A stretch of 16,040 nt of DNA from NCBI GenBank assembly GCA_028702245.1, contig JAQVPE010000003.1, positions 1 to 16,040 on the forward strand, in the 5' to 3' direction. A program made the translations under genes and the position numbers. The notes below the pieces were generated by a model that worked only from the letters and a program-made list of their open reading frames with translations, searched no databases and was not told where the DNA came from. The first letter of the stretch is position 1; every line of letters begins with the position of its first letter. The DNA comes from Candidatus Izemoplasmatales bacterium (lineage in GTDB: Bacteria > Bacillota_I > Bacilli_A > Izemoplasmatales > Hujiaoplasmataceae). This document shows, piece after piece, positions 1-8,001 of the stretch.

Positions 1-9
1 GCAATGTAT

Positions 10-15
10 TATAAT
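10..15 (+). promoter_or_regulatory. Likely -10 element of the dusB promoter
   Basis: A perfect TATAAT lies 33 bases before the dusB start codon. The matching -35 position falls before the window, so the promoter cannot be fully judged. No part of an upstream gene is visible in bases 1-48. Confidence 0.45.
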
Positions 16-48
16 CAATATCAGTCCAGACTAAAAAGAGGTGAGACA

Positions 49-1032
49 ATGAAGTGGAAAATCGGAAATATTGAAATCAATAACCAGATCGTTGTCGCTC
101 CGATGGCTGGAGTCACCGATCCTTCCTATCGCCGAATTTTAAAAGAATTCGGTGCCGGACTCTTATATACGGAAATGATTTCAGATAAAGGCATCCTCTA
201 TAAAAATGAAAAAACATTAGAGATGATCGATACGAAAACAGAGGAAAAACCGATTGCGATCCAGTTGTTTGGAAGCGATCCTGAGTCGATGGGCAAGGCC
301 GCCGCATATGTATCTCAAAATTCACTGGCTGACATCATTGATATCAACTTTGGCTGTCCCGTTCAAAAGGTTATCAAAGGCGGAGCCGGAGTCAAATTGA
401 TGCAAGACGAAGAACGATCAAAAGAGATCATAACAGCGGTTATAAAAGCAACGAACAAGCCTGTGACAATCAAAATTAGAAGCGGTTGGGATCTAGACAA
501 TATTAATGCCATATCGATTGCTAAGATTGCGGAAACGGCCGGAGTTAGCGCTATAGCAATTCACCCACGAACTAAGACACAACTCTATTCAGGAAAATCC
601 GATTGGCAAATAATCAAAGATATCAAAGAGAATGTAAAGATCCCAGTCATTGGAAACGGAGATATTCATACGCCAGAAGACGCTCTGGAAATGATCAAAA
701 CGTCGGGTTGTGACGCGGTCATGATTGGTCGAGGAATTCTGGGGAAACCATGGCTAATTAAACAAACACTATGCTATTTAAATGAGGGTAAATACACTGA
801 ACACATTACTCTTAAAGAGAGAAAAGAAACGATCATCAAACACCTCGATCTTCTTGTGAAAGCGAGAGGCGAGCACCTTGCAGTATTAGAAATGCGTAGC
901 CATGGACCGTGGTACATCAAAGGACTCAAAGATTCTCAGGCAATGAAGGTTAAGCTTGTCAAAGCCTCGACAGTGGTAGAGCTTGTCGGGCTGATTGAGG
1001 ATTATTTTGACTATCTATATAACTCTGGATAA
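49..1032 (+). CDS. dusB: tRNA-dihydrouridine synthase (DusB family)
   Basis: This FMN-dependent enzyme reduces uridine to dihydrouridine in the D-loop of tRNAs, in the cytoplasm. The 327-residue product has the full TIM-barrel signature: APMAGVTD at 17-24 (FMN site), NFGCP at 100-104 with C103 as the catalytic cysteine, IRSGW at 143-147, H172 in the HPRT stretch, GNGD at 202-205 and IGRG at 226-229 (phosphate binding). A helical C-terminal tRNA-binding part follows. The reading frame is open from base 4, but AGAGGTGA at 37-44 places the start at the ATG at 49, which gives a normal family length. The gene stands alone between a partly visible promoter and the hairpin at 1109-1135. In Bacillus-type genomes dusB often sits near lysS, but that cannot be seen here. 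Family assignment is secure; the exact target uridine is not. Confidence 0.96.
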   Translation: MKWKIGNIEINNQIVVAPMAGVTDPSYRRILKEFGAGLLYTEMISDKGILYKNEKTLEMIDTKTEEKPIAIQLFGSDPESMGKAAAYVSQNSLADIIDINFGCPVQKVIKGGAGVKLMQDEERSKEIITAVIKATNKPVTIKIRSGWDLDNINAISIAKIAETAGVSAIAIHPRTKTQLYSGKSDWQIIKDIKENVKIPVIGNGDIHTPEDALEMIKTSGCDAVMIGRGILGKPWLIKQTLCYLNEGKYTEHITLKERKETIIKHLDLLVKARGEHLAVLEMRSHGPWYIKGLKDSQAMKVKLVKASTVVELVGLIEDYFDYLYNSG

Positions 1033-1108
1033 GGCTGTATGTTTTGGAATATCCCCAAATTACGCCACTATGTGTTTATGAAAGTTTTCATTGATTACTA
1101 TAAATAAC

Positions 1109-1135
1109 AGCGCGAATCATCAGTTGATTCGCGCT
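1109..1135. terminator. Bidirectional hairpin between convergent dusB and hflX
   Basis: A perfect 11-bp stem (1109-1119 with 1125-1135, core GCGCGAATCA) has a 5-base loop. It lies between the 3' ends of dusB (+) and hflX (-). The trailing T-tract is weak on both strands (TTTGATTTAAA on +, GTTATTTATA on -), so efficiency may be modest. Its place between convergent genes supports shared use. Confidence 0.7.
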
Positions 1136-1207
1136 TTGATTTAAACAATCTAGTATATAATTCCAATAAAATCGGAACAGCAAATGTTCTATTAGTATAA
1201 GGAAATA

Positions 1208-2449
1208 TCAGATAATATAGTTGCTATACTTTAAGAGAAGATCATCAGTCAGTTCAACCTTTAGAACGATTCCCTCATCGGTGTAAGTGGTTTCTCTTAT
1301 ATTAGCCTTGTCTTTTAAGAAGCTGTAAATCTGGCCCTCCGCGAAGGGTATTAAGAGGTTGGTTGTTTTGATCTCGTTATATAATAGTTGATCAATCTTC
1401 TTTAAAAGCAAGTCAATGTTGTTGTCATTGAGCGCGCTGATGTAGATTGCATTATTTTCCGTTTCGAGTGATGGCGTTTCAACTAAATCGATTTTGTTAT
1501 AAACGTTAATTATCGGAATATTGGATACGCCAATTTCCGTCAATACCGTTTCGACGGTTGCGACTTGTAATTGGTAGTTTGGATTCGCGACATCAATCAC
1601 ATGCATAATCAAATCGGCCTCCTTGACTTCTTCCAAGGTTGATTTGAAGGCTTCGATTAAATTATGGGGTAGCTTGGAAATAAAGCCCACAGTGTCGGTG
1701 ATCACAAAGTTCCGGTTATGCTCAAGACTCACTTCTCTAGTTTGGGTTTCCAATGTGGCAAATAGCATGTCTTTCTCAAACACGTATTTTTCCGGCTTCT
1801 TCTTGGCGTGCATCAAGATGGCGTTCATCAACGTGGACTTTCCCGAATTGGTATAACCCGCTATAGCAACCGTTTTGATGCTTGCCTGGCGGCGCTTGTT
1901 TCGTTGAGTTCTTCTAGTGATTACAACATCTTTCAACTCGCGTTTGGTTTTTGTGATTTTGTCTCGCAGTACTCGACGATCGAGTTCGAGTTGTTGTTCT
2001 CCAGGGCCCTTGGAGCCCGTACCGCTTTTTTGCCTTGACAATGATCGATACATTCCCACTATCCGTGGCAAAAGATAGGTTGCCTGGGCAAGCTCAACCT
2101 GCAACATCGCTTCCTTGGTTCTGGCTCGCTTTGCGAAAATATCAAGAATAAGAATGGTGCGGTCAACAATCTTGATTTCTAGAGCCTTTTCCAAATTCCG
2201 GATATGCGAGGGACTTAGCTCGTCATCGAATATCAACAAGTTGGCATCAAGAGTCATGATATCCTGTTTGAGAATATCAACCTTGCCTTTCCCGATGTAG
2301 TAGTTTGATGTTGGAGCGTCAGCCTTTTGCGTACAGATACCTACTACCTCGATCGAAAGTGCTTTGGCAAGACTGTCAAGTTCTGCCATCGAGTTTTCAA
2401 AATCAGAGGTTTTTCCTAAATCCAAACCGACAAGAATTGCTCTTTCCAT
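1208..2449 (-). CDS. hflX: GTPase HflX (ribosome-associated)
   Basis: HflX is a GTPase that binds the 50S subunit and rescues or splits stalled and hibernating ribosomes, mainly under stress. The 413-residue product has the family order. The N-terminal HflX domain (about 5-130) contains YIGKGK near 51-56 and DIFAKRARTKE near 103-113. A GPGEQQLELDRR linker lies near 148-159, then a coiled-coil helix, then the G domain. Its motifs are intact: G1 GYTNSGKS (198-205), switch ATLET (231-235), G3 DTVGF (252-256), G4 NKID (318-321) and G5 SAL (338-340). The start is set by GAGGTG at 2455-2460 on the minus strand. It is a single gene, divergent from the glycosylation cassette and convergent with dusB. 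A minus-strand TATAAT at 2469-2474 may be its -10. Length and motifs are normal for the family. Confidence 0.97.
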   Translation of the reverse strand: MERAILVGLDLGKTSDFENSMAELDSLAKALSIEVVGICTQKADAPTSNYYIGKGKVDILKQDIMTLDANLLIFDDELSPSHIRNLEKALEIKIVDRTILILDIFAKRARTKEAMLQVELAQATYLLPRIVGMYRSLSRQKSGTGSKGPGEQQLELDRRVLRDKITKTKRELKDVVITRRTQRNKRRQASIKTVAIAGYTNSGKSTLMNAILMHAKKKPEKYVFEKDMLFATLETQTREVSLEHNRNFVITDTVGFISKLPHNLIEAFKSTLEEVKEADLIMHVIDVANPNYQLQVATVETVLTEIGVSNIPIINVYNKIDLVETPSLETENNAIYISALNDNNIDLLLKKIDQLLYNEIKTTNLLIPFAEGQIYSFLKDKANIRETTYTDEGIVLKVELTDDLLLKYSNYII

Positions 2450-2468
2450 TGTTTCACCTCTAATCAGT

Positions 2469-2474
2469 ATTATA
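2469..2474 (-). promoter_or_regulatory. Possible -10 element for hflX
   Basis: The minus strand reads TATAAT here, 19 bases before the hflX start codon and just before its ribosome binding site. No convincing -35 is seen at 16-18 bp. If used, the 5' leader would be very short. Confidence 0.35.
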
Positions 2475-2534
2475 CAATATTAGGCTTCGATTAGCGCAGT
2501 CGCTGAAATAATTATTTTTCTCTAATACATTATA

Positions 2535-2543
2535 TGTTATAAT
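2535..2543 (+). promoter_or_regulatory. Extended -10 promoter of the glycosylation cassette
   Basis: TGTTATAAT matches the extended -10 consensus TGnTATAAT exactly and lies 31 bases before the YfhO start. The expected -35 position is only T-rich (about 2515-2520), which is typical of extended -10 promoters. It is divergent from hflX. Confidence 0.65.
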
Positions 2544-2574
2544 TAATTGATTATTCTGGGTGTAGAGGTACTCC

Positions 2575-5500
2575 ATGAAATACGATCCTAAAATGCAAAA
2601 GCAAAAAAGGAAAGCGCCTGTTTTGAAAGTTAAATTGCAGAAATTTTTTGCGAATCTCAAAACATTAATCGATGAACAATTTACGTCAAAAAAGAAGACA
2701 TTCAGGTTTTTGGCGCTTTTTGTCTTTACGATTCTTTTTGGAATCGAAATACTCATTATTTTGATCAACAACAGTTTTTATACAAATTTTTCGGATGATT
2801 TGTTGCAATATTATACAATCATTGTCGATTTCATCCAACAAATCAAAGACGGAACCCTTTCGGTATATAACCTTAACAACTATCTGGGGGCATCATATTT
2901 TTCTGATGTTTACTATGTGCCACTCGATATTTTTACTTTCATCACTTTTTTGTTGAGTTATGGGATGCCGATCAATATCGCCTATTCGGTTACCGAGTTC
3001 ATCAAAATCTTTGCCGGCGTCATGGCGTTCGCTTATTATCTATCGCTTCAAGGAATGAAGAACCGGACGATATTCTGGATGGGCCTTTTCTATTTCATCA
3101 GCGGCGGCATGGTCAGTTTCATGGCCTTTCCGGCATTTCTGTCGCTCGCATTCTATCTTCCGTTCGCTTTGCTTGTGATTCATTGGTCCTTCAAAGGGAA
3201 GAAATGGATTGTCCCGCTTTTCACGCTCGCGCTTGTCATGTACAATTTTTATCTTGCTTACACCGCGCTCATATTCACCGGGATCATGTTTATTGTCGAG
3301 TACATAAAGCGAAACGATTTCAAGTTTTGGCGGTTCTTGCTTGATGGAGCTATCTTTCTTGGGCTGATGGTTTTAGGACTTGTCATGTCTCTTTGGATTT
3401 TGTATCCATCGGTTTTGTTTATCCTCGAGGACACCTATAGGGCAACCGGTTCGTTCAATCCGTGGGTGGTCGATATCTTCGGACTCGAACTGAAGTTGTT
3501 TAAACCAGAAATATATATCCGCTTCCTTGCGAAAATGTTTTCTGAGCAAAGACCGATCGGTTTCTATGGGTTCATGCAGGATTATACCAAAGAACATGTT
3601 TCGCTCTACATAACCATGACCGGGCTTTCAATGATGTTTTATGTCTACTTCATGAAAGGCAAGATCAGCAATATTTACAAGATAATCATACCCATTGGCC
3701 TGATTTTGATGTTTTTCCCGGTATTCTCCTATGTTTTCTCGGGAACCATCGATCAACCTTATACTCGTTGGATCAACCTCTATCCCTTGGTCATGGTCAT
3801 GATCCTTGCCCACGTCTTCGATAACCACGGTTTTGAAAGAATTAAAATGAAGTGGCTGACGATCCCGATCGTGCTGTTATTGGCTCTTGACGGATATTTG
3901 ATATACTACTATATTACCAAGTTGAATGAACTTGGCGACTTCCGTTACGAAGATGCCTTGACGGCAGACGCCTGGATGATGGGCGTTTCCGCAGCGGTGC
4001 TTGTGCTCATCCTTTTCTTCGGCTGGATCAAGAAGCCAAAATGGTTCCGCGTCTTATTCTTTGTCGAATTTGCACTGAGTATCGTTTTCATGTATTCGGG
4101 GCCGTTTTCGATTAGAGATAAAATCGATGCTTTTGAAAACGCTTATGATATCGATGATTTCTTGAGCGAATCCATCGATGACGATGAATTCTACCGCGTT
4201 TATGTCGACCTTACCCGCTTCACGGTCGAGAGGACGAACTTCAACCGAATGACTTCTTTTCCGACCAATACTCGGATCTTCCATTCGTGGAGCGATTCGG
4301 AAACCGATATGCTGGCTTATCTGCTCTTTGGGTCGCAAGAGCACCAGACCAAGGAAATTATTGATGCGCAGGCAATCTATTTAAATCAATTTCTTGGCTA
4401 TAAATACTTGTTGGCGAACAGCGAGTACACTTACTACTTTGACAGCAATCACTATGAACTGATTCGAGCCAACGAGAAATACATGCTCTTCGAGATTGTC
4501 AGAGCCGAACCTTTCCAAGTATACGAGTCATACGTTACCAACAGCGAGTTTATCGATTATCGCGGTGACAACACGAAAGTTGAAACCCAAAAAGCATTGC
4601 TTCAAGCAGCAATCATCGATGAAGAGCGTTATCAAGATATCCTTGATGATTTGAACCTTGAAGAAGTCGATTTACACGGAATGACTTTCACAAGAAATCT
4701 TCCTCCCAAACAAACCATCAGCAATAAAGAGACCGTAACGATCAGCGGTGTTACCGACACGACCGAACGCGAATTTTACCGTTTTGACAATGAAGATTTA
4801 AAAATCAACTTTGATAGTGGCGGGCTGTATATCAAAACCAACGCCGATGTCAACTCGATCGGCGAGGTGTTTATGGAATTCGCCGACGGAACCAAGAAGT
4901 CCTGTATTGTCACTCCCGATGAAAAACACCATGTCAAGGGTGAGTTTTGGGCTCGGCCGGTCGCCGTTTATTTTGAGACCGCCAACCTTCCCGCCGATTT
5001 CAATCTGACTCTTAGGTTGGAGATGGCCAGAAACCAAGCGGCATATCTCGTCTACGATGTTTCAACGATCAACTTTACCCGCGATATCGGAGTCTTATAT
5101 TTTGAAATGTCGCAAGAACTCGAAAAAGTCTCTTTTGTCGACGAAGATGGTAACGAATACGAAGGATTCAAAAACTATTACTACTTCAACACCAAACCGG
5201 TGACGATGTATATTTTTAAGACTTACAACATGTACACTAAAATCAACGATTTGTTCAATTTCGAGTTAAAATACATCTATGATGATCTCAGCGACTATGA
5301 GACCTTGACAAGCCAAAGCTTGGCAAGTGACAAACAACTGAAGATCGACAAAGGCAACCTGACGCTCTCGTATACAAGAACAAGCGACAGCGCCTTTGAC
5401 CAACTGGTTGTTGTGCCGATCGCCTATTCGGAAGAATGGCAGTTCGTTTCCGATACCGAATACGAAACCATCAGCGCCAGCGGCGGTTTTCTTGGAATCA

Positions 5501-5679
5501 TCATACCCGATGGCGTCAATGACATTGAAATCGAAATGAGATTTGTTCCCAAGGGATTGAAATATGGATTGCTCGCAACCGGAGGCGGTACGCTTGTCTA
5601 TTTGGGGATATTCTTGATTCCGGCATTGATAAAGAAGAAAAAAGCGAAAGACAATCACCCTAAGGAGATGGAAGCATGA
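2575..5679 (+). CDS. yfhO: YfhO-family membrane glycosyltransferase (GT-C type)
   Basis: YfhO-family proteins are large polytopic transferases that move a sugar from a polyprenyl-phosphate donor to an acceptor on the outer membrane face; in Bacillus and Listeria the acceptor is lipoteichoic acid. The 1034-residue product has a basic cytoplasmic N-terminus, a first TM at about 43-64, then an outside loop with NFSDD (D74, D75). Acidic residues in this first loop are the expected catalytic site of GT-C folds. The motif YYVPLDIF follows near 113-120. About a dozen TMs run to residue 510. A large hydrophilic extracytoplasmic region spans about 515-1000, and a last TM (about 1004-1024) precedes a lysine-rich tail. 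The start at 2575 has AGAGGT upstream. Its stop overlaps the next gene's start (ATGA), so the two are translationally coupled. Family placement is strong; the sugar and acceptor are unknown, and a wall-poor host would need a glycolipid or protein acceptor. Confidence 0.88.
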   Translation: MKYDPKMQKQKRKAPVLKVKLQKFFANLKTLIDEQFTSKKKTFRFLALFVFTILFGIEILIILINNSFYTNFSDDLLQYYTIIVDFIQQIKDGTLSVYNLNNYLGASYFSDVYYVPLDIFTFITFLLSYGMPINIAYSVTEFIKIFAGVMAFAYYLSLQGMKNRTIFWMGLFYFISGGMVSFMAFPAFLSLAFYLPFALLVIHWSFKGKKWIVPLFTLALVMYNFYLAYTALIFTGIMFIVEYIKRNDFKFWRFLLDGAIFLGLMVLGLVMSLWILYPSVLFILEDTYRATGSFNPWVVDIFGLELKLFKPEIYIRFLAKMFSEQRPIGFYGFMQDYTKEHVSLYITMTGLSMMFYVYFMKGKISNIYKIIIPIGLILMFFPVFSYVFSGTIDQPYTRWINLYPLVMVMILAHVFDNHGFERIKMKWLTIPIVLLLALDGYLIYYYITKLNELGDFRYEDALTADAWMMGVSAAVLVLILFFGWIKKPKWFRVLFFVEFALSIVFMYSGPFSIRDKIDAFENAYDIDDFLSESIDDDEFYRVYVDLTRFTVERTNFNRMTSFPTNTRIFHSWSDSETDMLAYLLFGSQEHQTKEIIDAQAIYLNQFLGYKYLLANSEYTYYFDSNHYELIRANEKYMLFEIVRAEPFQVYESYVTNSEFIDYRGDNTKVETQKALLQAAIIDEERYQDILDDLNLEEVDLHGMTFTRNLPPKQTISNKETVTISGVTDTTEREFYRFDNEDLKINFDSGGLYIKTNADVNSIGEVFMEFADGTKKSCIVTPDEKHHVKGEFWARPVAVYFETANLPADFNLTLRLEMARNQAAYLVYDVSTINFTRDIGVLYFEMSQELEKVSFVDEDGNEYEGFKNYYYFNTKPVTMYIFKTYNMYTKINDLFNFELKYIYDDLSDYETLTSQSLASDKQLKIDKGNLTLSYTRTSDSAFDQLVVVPIAYSEEWQFVSDTEYETISASGGFLGIIIPDGVNDIEIEMRFVPKGLKYGLLATGGGTLVYLGIFLIPALIKKKKAKDNHPKEMEA

Positions 5680-6590
5680 AAAACATAACGATTATCGTTC
5701 CTTCATACAACGAGGAGTTGAACGTCAAGCCGTTTTACGACGAAGTAAAGAAATACCTTGGCATTCCCGGTTACAACTTCAATTTGCTCTACATCAACGA
5801 CGGGTCTAAAGATAAAACCCTTGACAAAATAAAAGAATTGAGAGAAATTGACAAATCAGTCGGATATCTCAGTTTTTCCCGTAATTTTGGCAAGGAAGCA
5901 GCGATGCATGCCGGGCTGGAGCATTCGCAAACAAGCGATGCCGTCATCATCATCGACTGTGATCTCCAACAACCGCCGTCATTAATCCCTGAGATGATCA
6001 AATGTTATGAAGAAGGCTACAAAATCGTCTACACCAAAGGAAAGACAAGAAAAGGCGAACCAAAACTCAGAACATTCTTTGCGAACTGGTTTTATAAAAT
6101 CTATAATCGGCATACGGAAATGCCGCTTGATAACGGGGCCAAGGATTATCAGTTGCTCGACAAGCAGGTGGTACAAGCTTTTCTGGCTATCAAAGACAAT
6201 TATCGGTTCGTAAAGGGAATCTTCTCTTGGGTTGGTTATCCGCGGAAATGTATCGAATATGATTTTATTCCGAGGATGCGAGGCAAAAGCACCTGGAGTT
6301 TTAAATCTCTGCTTCGATACGCCTTCAATGGCATGAACCAATTTTCAACGATATTGTTTATGGTGCCCGCCTTGGTTATTTTGTTTTCGTTTTTGGCCCT
6401 TGTGGCCGGGATCATACTCTATGCTTTCAGCGTTTTTTCACTCGGGGAGTTTTTGATCAGTTTGTTTATTGTATCATTGCTGTTTGTGATGGGGATTATC
6501 GCCCACGTTCAAATGTATCTTCTTTACCAAATGCGTCGGCAGATACTCAATCGCCCTATCTACTTGATTCAGGAAAACTCGGAGGAATAA
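5676..6590 (+). CDS. Polyprenyl-phosphate glycosyltransferase, GT2 (CsbB/GtrB-like)
   Basis: This enzyme is expected to transfer a sugar from a nucleotide donor to undecaprenyl phosphate at the inner membrane face, making the lipid-linked donor for YfhO. The 304-residue product has a GT-A domain and two C-terminal TMs (about 224-252 and 258-285), the normal layout. Visible motifs are VPSYNEE (8-14), NDGSKDKT (41-48), SRNFGKEAAMHAG (68-80), the DxD-type DCDLQQPP (94-101), and MRGKSTW (201-207) before the membrane part. The usual family form is DADLQDPPE, so D99 of the common motif is Q here; the two metal-binding aspartates remain. The gene overlaps yfhO by 4 bases and has AAGGAG upstream. CsbB in Bacillus handles GlcNAc; whether this one does cannot be read from sequence. 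Confidence 0.9.
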   Translation: MKNITIIVPSYNEELNVKPFYDEVKKYLGIPGYNFNLLYINDGSKDKTLDKIKELREIDKSVGYLSFSRNFGKEAAMHAGLEHSQTSDAVIIIDCDLQQPPSLIPEMIKCYEEGYKIVYTKGKTRKGEPKLRTFFANWFYKIYNRHTEMPLDNGAKDYQLLDKQVVQAFLAIKDNYRFVKGIFSWVGYPRKCIEYDFIPRMRGKSTWSFKSLLRYAFNGMNQFSTILFMVPALVILFSFLALVAGIILYAFSVFSLGEFLISLFIVSLLFVMGIIAHVQMYLLYQMRRQILNRPIYLIQENSEE

Positions 6591-6594
6591 GACT

Positions 6595-7089
6595 TTGTTC
6601 AAGAAAATCATCAATTTCATCGTCAAGAATTTTCTGACGCGCAAGTTTATTACGTTTGGCATTATCGGCATCATCAACACCGGCATCCACTTGCTTGTCT
6701 ACTGGCTGGTCCATAACGCTTTGACGGGAGTTGTCGCTTCAGACGCCTGGCTGGCTTTTCTGGCAAACACCGTCGCTTTTGTCAGCGCTTCAGTATTTTC
6801 GTATTTTGCCAATGCGATTTTTACGTTTAAGCCGCAAAACCGGAATACTTTGCAGTTTGTTACCGTCATTCTCGTCTTTCTTGCCAGACTTTTGATCAGC
6901 AACGGCCTCACCGCCGGCTTTGATTACATCATCGTCAATTGGTTCAATGCAAATTACACTTTATATCCGATTACTAAAATCATCGCGCCATTCATGGGTT
7001 CGGTCCTGCTGATCCCAATAGCTTATTTCGCTCTTGACTATGTGTTTAAGAAAACCGGCGAAAAAAAACCGACCAATCCTGAGGCATAG
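6595..7089 (+). CDS. GtrA/GtcA-family polyprenyl-phosphate-sugar flippase
   Basis: GtrA-family proteins are small four-TM membrane proteins thought to flip the lipid-linked sugar made by the GT2 enzyme to the outer face. The 164-residue product has TMs at about 20-40, 52-74, 87-108 and 128-148. It also shows the family signatures FGIIGIINTGIH (21-32) and SYFANAIFTF (69-78, the N...FTF motif). The start codon is TTG at 6595, chosen because GGAGGA at 6581-6586 lies 8 bases upstream and no better start exists. It begins 4 bases after the GT2 stop. With YfhO and the GT2 enzyme it completes a synthase, flippase and transferase set. The family is clear; the flippase role is the accepted model rather than something visible in sequence. 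Confidence 0.9.
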   Translation: MFKKIINFIVKNFLTRKFITFGIIGIINTGIHLLVYWLVHNALTGVVASDAWLAFLANTVAFVSASVFSYFANAIFTFKPQNRNTLQFVTVILVFLARLLISNGLTAGFDYIIVNWFNANYTLYPITKIIAPFMGSVLLIPIAYFALDYVFKKTGEKKPTNPEA

Positions 7090-7156
7090 CCTTTAATTAA
7101 TCGTCTAGTTGCGATAGAATATTAATATACTGATTGTTTTTTGAGGAGGGATACCC

Positions 7157-7903
7157 GTGGATCATTATGCACTTGTCGCAATCGTTACCTATTTGTACGC
7201 GGTATTTCTTTTGACGCTCAGATCAAAAATCAGCCATAAGGCGATCCGTCCCGGAAAAGCGATGCTAATCGTGTTTTCGGTTGCTTTGATCATCGCGTTG
7301 ATCCTTGAACCCGGAACCGGCATGGAACTGGTGGCTAAAATATTAGTGCTTGTACCGCTTCCATATATGTTGGTGATGATGTATTTGAATGAAATCAAGG
7401 CAATGAACAAACGTTTGGGACTTGTCAAAGTCAAAGGACACAGACTCACAAAAACAGACAATGATCTTGCGGATAAATTGCTTGAAACGGTCGAGTTTTT
7501 GCAAAACCGCAAAATTGGAGCTCTGATCACCATCGAAAGAAATATCAATCTTTCAGCTTTCATCAGCAAGGCGATGATGATCAACGCTCCGGTCACAAGT
7601 GAACTGTTGGCCTCGATCTTTATTCCCACCACGCCCCTTCATGATGGAGCCGTCATCATCCGTGATAACGCCATCCTTTGCGCCAAAGCTTATTTTCCCT
7701 CAACCGAAAGAACCGATTTGCCGCTTCATTTTGGAACCAGGCATCGGGCGGCGATCGGCATCAGCGAGCAGAGCGATTCTTTGACGGTCGTCGTTTCTGA
7801 GGAAACCGGATTCGTCAGTGTGGCAATCAACCGCCAACTTGACTACAATGTCAGCAAAGAAACACTTAATCTCTACTTCGAAAAATATCTCAAACTCAAG
7901 TAA
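7157..7903 (+). CDS. cdaA: Diadenylate cyclase CdaA (c-di-AMP synthase)
   Basis: CdaA condenses two ATP into cyclic di-AMP, the second messenger controlling potassium and osmolyte transport and turgor in Gram-positive bacteria. The 248-residue product has three N-terminal TMs (about 4-21, 35-51, 57-76), a coiled linker and a DisA_N cyclase domain (about 100-225). The catalytic signatures are intact: LHDGAVIIR (161-169, DGA) and GTRHRAAIG (193-201, RHR), followed by VVVSEETG. It is somewhat shorter than the roughly 270 residues of Bacillus CdaA. The GTG start at 7157 is preceded by GAGGAGGG at 7143-7150. It lies 67 bases after gtrA with no terminator between, so it may be read from the cassette promoter or from an unrecognised one in the AT-rich gap. 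A terminator overlaps its stop. cdaR (YbbR domains) and glmM, the usual operon partners, are absent. Confidence 0.95.
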   Translation: MDHYALVAIVTYLYAVFLLTLRSKISHKAIRPGKAMLIVFSVALIIALILEPGTGMELVAKILVLVPLPYMLVMMYLNEIKAMNKRLGLVKVKGHRLTKTDNDLADKLLETVEFLQNRKIGALITIERNINLSAFISKAMMINAPVTSELLASIFIPTTPLHDGAVIIRDNAILCAKAYFPSTERTDLPLHFGTRHRAAIGISEQSDSLTVVVSEETGFVSVAINRQLDYNVSKETLNLYFEKYLKLK

Positions 7904-7921
7904 GCGCTCCGGCGCTTTTTT
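7902..7921 (+). terminator. Intrinsic terminator after cdaA
   Basis: The stem AAGCGC/GCGCTT (7902-7907 with 7912-7917) has loop TCCG and runs into a T-tract ending at 7921. The stem begins inside the TAA stop codon of cdaA. Confidence 0.85.
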
Positions 7922-7954
7922 GTTATATCGATGATGGTATTTTTTACCCTGCTG

Positions 7955-7963
7955 TGATATAAT
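7955..7963 (+). promoter_or_regulatory. Extended -10 promoter of the FAD/SCP2 - PAS - ispD - ispF unit
   Basis: TGATATAAT is an exact extended -10 (TGnTATAAT). It lies 39 bases before the TTG start at 8002 and just after the cdaA terminator. The -35 region (TGGTAT at 7935-7940) is poor. Confidence 0.65.
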
Positions 7964-8001
7964 TCTAAGAAGATGAACGGGCCTTTTCGGAGGTGATTGG
8001 A

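Noticed and set aside
1175..1189. GAACA...TGTTC hairpin near the 3' end of hflX
   Set aside because: A 5-bp stem followed on the minus strand by only a broken T-rich stretch is weak; the 11-bp hairpin at 1109-1135 is the better terminator.
5266..5658. 130-codon minus-strand open frame inside yfhO
   Set aside because: It is the antisense shadow of a well-supported gene, with no recognisable domain and no ribosome binding site seen. Other long minus-strand frames inside yfhO, the FAD/SCP2 gene and the PAS gene were rejected likewise.
7119..7128. ATATTAATAT palindrome before cdaA
   Set aside because: A ten-base palindrome made only of A and T in an AT-rich gap is expected by chance. No promoter with proper spacing could be built around TATACT at 7126-7131.
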